A stretch of 9,878 nt of DNA from Deltaproteobacteria bacterium (GTDB lineage Bacteria; Desulfobacterota; Desulfobacteria; Desulfobacterales; SURF-15): the NCBI GenBank assembly GCA_024644775.1, contig JAHEHB010000187.1, positions 1 through 9,878 on the forward strand, in the 5' to 3' direction. How positions within the stretch are numbered: the stretch's first letter is position 1; every line of letters begins with the position of its first letter. The notes beneath the pieces were generated by a model that was given only the letters and a program-made list of their open reading frames with translations, had not been told where the DNA came from and ran no database searches. Positions 6,473 to 9,878 of the stretch are shown here, piece by piece. The translations under genes and the position numbers were made by a program.

Positions 6473-6505
6473 CCCTCCCCGGGCGGGAGGGATAGAGGGA
6501 GGGGG
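6473..6505 (+). repeat. GC palindrome overlapping a G-run tract (potential quadruplex)
   Basis: CCCTCCC (6473-6479) and GGGAGGG (6485-6491) form a perfect 7-bp stem with a 5-base loop. The same right half continues into five G-runs at 6481-6483, 6485-6487, 6489-6491, 6497-6499 and 6501-6505, with spacers of 1, 1, 5 and 1 bases. This satisfies the usual G3+N1-7 quadruplex pattern on the plus strand. Hairpin and quadruplex would exclude each other. Confidence 0.75.
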
Positions 6506-6576
6506 ATAGAATAGATAGCATTTTTTCAACTTGGTCTTTCTGGATAACCGTATTATTTAGATTGACAGAATACAGT

Positions 6577-6617
6577 ATTCGATGTTCGATGTTGGACGTT
6601 CGATGTTCGACGTTCAT
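6577..6617 (-). repeat. Right arm of the 41-bp inverted repeat
   Basis: On the plus strand it reads as heptamers GATGTTC, GATGTTG, GACGTTC, GATGTTC and GACGTTC, the complement-phase version of the units in the left arm at 6270-6310. The arms enclose 266 bases, and the whole structure spans 348 bases. No transposase and no clear target-site duplication is seen at its ends. Confidence 0.85.
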
Positions 6618-6637
6618 TAGTTTCTTTTTCGATCAAA

Positions 6638-6657
6638 CTGGCCGTTTCGGCGGCCAG
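6638..6657 (-). terminator. Possible terminator hairpin downstream of the SDR gene
   Basis: CTGGCCG (6638-6644) and CGGCCAG (6651-6657) form a perfect GC-rich 7-bp stem with a 6-base loop. Read on the minus strand it lies about 50 bases past the SDR stop codon and is followed by TTTGATC, only a short U-tract. It may end the minus-strand operon weakly. It is not followed by Ts on the plus strand. Confidence 0.4.
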
Positions 6658-6666
6658 AGGCGGCGC

Positions 6667-6688
6667 TGAACACTGAACCCCTGAACAC
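6667..6688 (+). repeat. Heptamer repeat, TGAACAC family
   Basis: The units TGAACAC, TGAACCC and, after one extra C, TGAACAC form a short 7-bp array just downstream of the SDR stop codon. It is a third sequence family with the same period as the two other arrays in this intergenic region. Confidence 0.65.
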
Positions 6689-6706
6689 TCACATAAGGAG
6701 AAGGAG

Positions 6707-7690
6707 CTAAAGCAAACCCTGTCTCTTGTACCAGGCGGCTGTTTTCGCCAAACCGTCTTTGATGGATACTTTCGGCTCATAATTCAGTATTTTCCTTGCC
6801 TTTGTGATATCGAACGCTCTGCTTTTCGTGAAGAAATCCACCCGACGTCTATAAATTGGCGGTTCAATCCCTAAAGGAATAAACAGTTTTTCACACACGA
6901 AACCTAGCAGATGGAGCGGTTTGACTGGAAGATGGATCTTGATTATCGGCTTTTCCAGTATTTCAGCAATCATATCCACGATTTCATTTAATGTCACATA
7001 ATCGGCCCCGCCGATAATGATTGTTTCACCGATAGCATTATTTTTTTCTGCGGCCAGTACAAATGAATCAATCAGGTCATCGATGTAGACCATATGATAC
7101 ATAATATTCCCTGATCCAAATAACAGAGTGATCTTTTGTGAGGCAAGTTTGAACAATTTGTATAGCCGCATATCCCCCGGCCCCAATATGGCACAGGGTC
7201 GAACAATGGCAACCGGCAAACCGGTTTCCCGTCCCAGCTGACGTGCCTTTCGCTCTCCTTCGAGTTTTGTAAGCTGATAGATATCTCCCGGATTAAACGG
7301 ATGACTTTCATTTGCCGGCTCATCTTCGATATGGCCGTGTACGCCGATTGTACTGCAGTGAATAAACCGGTTAATGTCATTTTTTAGACAGGCTTCCAAC
7401 AAATTTTGAGTCCCGGTTACATGGACATCCCAATATACTTTGTCGGGCATTCCCGCGGTTCGGTAGATAGCGGCGAGGTGAAATACCTTTTCGGTACCCT
7501 TGACTGCATTGTCGACTGACTCGTAATCGGTGATGTCGCCTTCAACCAACTCAATGTTTAACCCCTTAAATAGTGCTCGTCCCTTCGATTTGTCCCGAAC
7601 CAAAGCCCGTACATGATTGCCTGATTCACACAACCGCTGTATTAAAAAACGACCGGTAAATCCGGTTCCGCCTGTAACCAACATTTTCAT
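6707..7690 (-). CDS. NAD(P)-dependent epimerase/reductase of the extended SDR family
   Basis: This 327-residue Rossmann-fold protein starts with the nucleotide-binding MLVTGGTGFTG (glycines 7, 8, 10 and 13). It has the catalytic Ser113 in HCSTIGVHG and the YxxxK pair Tyr138/Lys142 in IYQLTKLEGE, followed by the family-typical VRPCAILGPGD (163-173) and the HMVYIDDLIDSFVLA block. It acts on a nucleotide-sugar or a hydroxyl/keto lipid-type substrate. The N-terminal two thirds recall HpnA-like and dihydroflavonol-reductase-like SDRs, but a specific substrate cannot be read from sequence. It lies 13 bases downstream of the glycosyltransferase gene on the same strand, which favours a sugar or glycoconjugate role. 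Met1 and Met3 are both possible starts; no strong Shine-Dalgarno separates them. Confidence 0.88.
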   Translation of the reverse strand: MKMLVTGGTGFTGRFLIQRLCESGNHVRALVRDKSKGRALFKGLNIELVEGDITDYESVDNAVKGTEKVFHLAAIYRTAGMPDKVYWDVHVTGTQNLLEACLKNDINRFIHCSTIGVHGHIEDEPANESHPFNPGDIYQLTKLEGERKARQLGRETGLPVAIVRPCAILGPGDMRLYKLFKLASQKITLLFGSGNIMYHMVYIDDLIDSFVLAAEKNNAIGETIIIGGADYVTLNEIVDMIAEILEKPIIKIHLPVKPLHLLGFVCEKLFIPLGIEPPIYRRRVDFFTKSRAFDITKARKILNYEPKVSIKDGLAKTAAWYKRQGLL

Positions 7691-7703
7691 AGGTACCCAA
7701 CCG

Positions 7704-8885
7704 TTAAATTTCCTTATTTATCAACTTCAGATAAATCTCAGATAATATTTCTCCATTTTTTTTCCAAGAAAAAACATCATTCACCCGCTTCTGGTTTTCT
7801 TTCCCAAAGGCTTTTGCTTTTGTAGTATTCGTCAGCGCCTCTTTAATCTTGTTTGCGAAATCTTCCGTATTTCCCGGTTCTGCAAAAAACCCATTTTCTT
7901 TTAGTGTTGTGCGATTGTTGAGTGTATCAAAACAGACGACTGGAAGCCCGGCTGCCATGTAGTTCACCAGCTTACCGCTCCCTTCGCCGCCACGATCGAC
8001 TTTTGGATCCACCGCGATATCACCCAGGGCAAGATACTCGGAAAGGTGAAAATAATCCACCCGGCCGGTGAAAACCACGAAGTCTTCAACCATCAGATAC
8101 CTTACACGCTTTTTGCTATAGGCCACTGGGTATCCAACGATCAGGAAAGAGACAGAATCATGCTGTTCGATGACTTTGGGAATCGAATCCAGTAGATAAT
8201 CAATACCTTTGGACATCAATAAAGAACCCGTGAATAGGACCACCTTTTTTGATTTTGGAATCCCGAGTTTTCTTCGAATTTGCCTCGAATCACCCTCTGT
8301 AAAGAATTCTGGAAGGACCCCATCCGGAAGACAAGTGATCTTTTTGATATCGACTTTTATGTGATTCTCTATGAATTGCGCGTTAGATTCGGAACTGCAT
8401 ACAAAATAGTCGGGTAATTTACAGATCAATTTCTCAATATAGGTAAAAAAAACCTTAAGAAATTTAGCATTCTTAAAAAAACCATAGGTTTCCAATTCCC
8501 CCACGAGACTCCCCTGGATGTCGAATATGACCGGAGCCTGTCGCCGTGAACACAGGTTTTTGATGAGCCAACCGATTAATGCGCCTTCATGTAAATGCCC
8601 ATGGATAATATCCGGTTTGAATTGAACATACGCGCGGACGCTTAACCAAAGAAGCAAAAGATCAAGATACAGCTTGTGCCAGGATCCTCCGACCTCCTGC
8701 CGGGTATACCAAGGAATGTTTACGATACGCTTCAACCGGAGGTTTTCGACATTTCTGCCAACATGATAGGTGGTAAGAAGGATATCATATCCCCGATTCT
8801 GAAGCACCGTTATCTCATTGAGAATTCTCGTGTGGCACCCACGATCTGAAAAAAAAGGAGTCGGGGCAATATGTAATATTTTCAT
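7704..8885 (-). CDS. Glycosyltransferase, GT4-like (GT-B fold)
   Basis: This 393-residue protein has a GT-B architecture. The N-terminal acceptor domain begins MKILHIAPTPFFSDRGCHTR, with the Gly-rich loop for substrate entry, and carries PDIIHGHLHEGALIG (91-105). The linker PDGV is at 187-190. The C-terminal donor domain has VVLFTGSLLMSKGIDYLL (215-232), VVFTGRVDYFHLSEYLALGDIAV (270-292) and GGEGSGKLVNYMAAGLPVV (299-317). The usual EX7E pair of GT4 enzymes is altered here: the position of the second Glu is Asn308 and the only nearby Glu is Glu301. The EGSGKL(L/V)NYMAAGLP form with a following DTxxNR is, as far as I recall, a recognised subgroup. It should transfer a sugar from a nucleotide-sugar to a cell-surface or lipid acceptor. 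It is flanked by the SDR gene (13 bases downstream) and the GlpD-like gene (60 bases upstream). Confidence 0.88.
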   Translation of the reverse strand: MKILHIAPTPFFSDRGCHTRILNEITVLQNRGYDILLTTYHVGRNVENLRLKRIVNIPWYTRQEVGGSWHKLYLDLLLLWLSVRAYVQFKPDIIHGHLHEGALIGWLIKNLCSRRQAPVIFDIQGSLVGELETYGFFKNAKFLKVFFTYIEKLICKLPDYFVCSSESNAQFIENHIKVDIKKITCLPDGVLPEFFTEGDSRQIRRKLGIPKSKKVVLFTGSLLMSKGIDYLLDSIPKVIEQHDSVSFLIVGYPVAYSKKRVRYLMVEDFVVFTGRVDYFHLSEYLALGDIAVDPKVDRGGEGSGKLVNYMAAGLPVVCFDTLNNRTTLKENGFFAEPGNTEDFANKIKEALTNTTKAKAFGKENQKRVNDVFSWKKNGEILSEIYLKLINKEI

Positions 8886-8945
8886 ACAATAGGTCCGATC
8901 AAAAAAACACGGATTTATAAAGCGATGAAGCAGAGGGATAGAATG

Positions 8946-9878
8946 TCAGATCGTGTGGTAGGTGTCTTTTACCTCCGTTATTTCTTGGTCTATCCGGTTA
9001 TTATCCCACCCCAATTCAGTTGCCATGATGGATGCGCAGCTCAGAAGGACATCTTCACCCGGGTTTCCCAATGTGCCAAAATCCGTACGTCGAAATACAA
9101 CATCGGATAACGTTTGGGCCATCTCTTCACGAACCGCGTGAATTGCCTGAACGCCAACGGTTGGTAATTTGGTAGACAACCGCTTCGGTTCACCGGGATT
9201 CTTTTCGAAATATTCCATTAGCTTTTCGTAAGTAGTTCCGTAATTGTAAATAAGGTAGCGCCTGATTTCCCTATCGGGAATCCCATCGTTTTTCTCCATT
9301 TCTTTGGTTACAAAATCTGTAAAGCATTCGATCTCCCCACCATAGATGGCGCTTTCCTCGGTTTTACATCTTGGTGGTTTATATCCCAGTTTCATGAACA
9401 CGCGATCGATGATTTTTTGGGCAAGTTTTATTGCGGTGGTGTATTTGACGCCAATGGCGGTAATCAATCCCTCAATGTTATCTGATTTTGCGTGGTCAAC
9501 CAGTTGATCTTTCCGGGATCCTTGATACCCATCCTCCGACCCTTTTCTTATATCGTCCGGATATAACCCACCGTAATAATAGAGCACGTCTTCTCTGTTG
9601 AGGATTTTGGCAGTGCAACAGGCATTAATCTCATCCACCAAACCGGATATATCATTTTCAGTTACCATTTTTTCATCCGGATGCCCCTGGAAAGGAACAT
9701 TGGTCGTACCAATCAGATTGTGATTTCGCCACGGGATAATAAAAAAATGGCGCCCGTCCCGTTGCACGAGAGCACCTGCGTGACGCTGTTTGCCGCTTAG
9801 GGCCAAGGCAACGTTTTTCGTTAGTGATCGGGTGATGATGTGGACACCTTTGGAAAGTCGTTTTGTGGTCACCGATTG
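8946..9878 (-). CDS. glpD: FAD-dependent glycerol-3-phosphate dehydrogenase, C-terminal part
   Basis: This enzyme oxidises sn-glycerol-3-phosphate to dihydroxyacetone phosphate and passes electrons to the quinone pool at the inner membrane. The frame is open to the window edge, so the N-terminal FAD-binding Rossmann part lies beyond 9878. About 310 residues remain of a usual ~500-540. Visible features are RLSKGVHIIT, GRHFFIIPWRNHNLIGTTN (the FIPW..tLIGTT block of the DAO fold), the YYYGGLYPDD region, GLITAIGVKYTTAIKLA (most homologues have GGKYTT followed by an Arg, here GVKYTT and Ile) and, in the C-terminal helical domain, DVVFRRTDFG and MATELGW. A GTG at 9872 is in frame, but it lies within the conserved fold and is not the start. 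It probably leads the minus-strand operon with the glycosyltransferase. GlpA is a possible alternative name. Confidence 0.9.
   Translation of the reverse strand, partial: QSVTTKRLSKGVHIITRSLTKNVALALSGKQRHAGALVQRDGRHFFIIPWRNHNLIGTTNVPFQGHPDEKMVTENDISGLVDEINACCTAKILNREDVLYYYGGLYPDDIRKGSEDGYQGSRKDQLVDHAKSDNIEGLITAIGVKYTTAIKLAQKIIDRVFMKLGYKPPRCKTEESAIYGGEIECFTDFVTKEMEKNDGIPDREIRRYLIYNYGTTYEKLMEYFEKNPGEPKRLSTKLPTVGVQAIHAVREEMAQTLSDVVFRRTDFGTLGNPGEDVLLSCASIMATELGWDNNRIDQEITEVKDTYHTI

Larger units (their letters stand above)
6127..6706. other. Convergent intergenic region rich in short repeats, no gene
   Basis: The 580 bases between the stop codons of the HD-protein gene and the SDR gene contain no convincing coding sequence. 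Open frames crossing this stretch encode low-complexity products such as repeated RTSNIQH-like peptides, which are translations of the 7-bp repeats. The region holds three heptamer repeat arrays, a 41-bp inverted repeat pair, two hairpin-forming segments and a G-run tract, listed separately. It looks like a landing zone for repetitive elements between convergent operons. Confidence 0.8.

Noticed and set aside
6200..6514. Open frame of 104 codons in the intergenic region
   Set aside because: Its product is largely the translation of heptamer repeats and the G-run tract, has no family resemblance and no convincing start signal.
6127..6706. CRISPR array
   Set aside because: The repeats are 7-bp tandem units and inverted arms without regular 25-40 base repeats and unique spacers, and no cas gene is present.
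6429..6780. Minus-strand open frames across the repeat region (6429-6617 and 6553-6780)
   Set aside because: They encode NVEHRTSNIEHR-type repeat translations, and the second overlaps the end of the SDR gene out of frame.
8886..8945. Separate promoter for the glycosyltransferase gene (TATAAA-like sequence on the minus strand)
   Set aside because: The matching -35 region is poor, so co-transcription with the GlpD-like gene is simpler.

Overview
The window looks like a chromosomal segment of a Gram-negative bacterium with moderate GC. A Desulfobacterota (former Deltaproteobacteria) host fits best. That is inferred from the gene content (aromatic pathway operon, a UxaA/SuyAB-type lyase pair, an FAD glycerol-3-phosphate dehydrogenase next to glycosyltransferase genes) and from the style of heptamer repeats in the intergenic DNA. 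No rRNA or other phylogenetic marker is present, so the assignment is tentative.

Layout. (1) Bases 1-1369, plus strand: the end of a shikimate-pathway operon, with the 3' part of aroA (EPSP synthase), a complete shikimate kinase gene, and a short decayed remnant of aroC (chorismate synthase). (2) Bases 1366-6126, plus strand: a consensus-like sigma-70 promoter whose -35 box overlaps the stop codon of the aroC remnant. It drives a compact four-gene catabolic cassette plus one extra gene: an Ldh_2/MDH2-family NAD(P)-dependent 2-hydroxyacid dehydrogenase, a small SAF-domain lyase subunit, a large UxaA/SuyB-type lyase subunit, a DHDPS/HOGA-like class I aldolase, and a 386-residue protein with a RelA/SpoT-type HD hydrolase domain. 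(3) Bases 6127-6706: a 580-base convergent intergenic region packed with degenerate 7-bp tandem repeats in three sequence families, a 41-bp imperfect inverted repeat pair, a G-run tract able to form a quadruplex, and two hairpins. (4) Bases 6707-9878, minus strand: FAD-dependent glycerol-3-phosphate dehydrogenase (partial at the window edge), a GT4-type glycosyltransferase and an extended SDR (epimerase/reductase), probably co-transcribed in that order.

How the genes may work together. The cassette has the parts of a hydroxyacid catabolic route: oxidation or reduction at C2 (Ldh_2), elimination from a 2-hydroxyacid (UxaA/SuyAB-type lyase) and retro-aldol cleavage of a 2-oxo acid (DHDPS family). 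Two substrate classes fit: a sugar acid handled in an Entner-Doudoroff-like way, or 3-sulfolactate (ComC/SlcC-like dehydrogenase plus SuyAB-like sulfo-lyase). The sequence alone does not decide. The HD protein begins 3 bases after the aldolase stop codon and is probably translationally coupled to it, which links a possible (p)ppGpp-type hydrolase to a catabolic operon. The cassette sits exactly where an intact aroC could be expected, so the breakpoint near 1116-1430 is probably the scar of a rearrangement or insertion.
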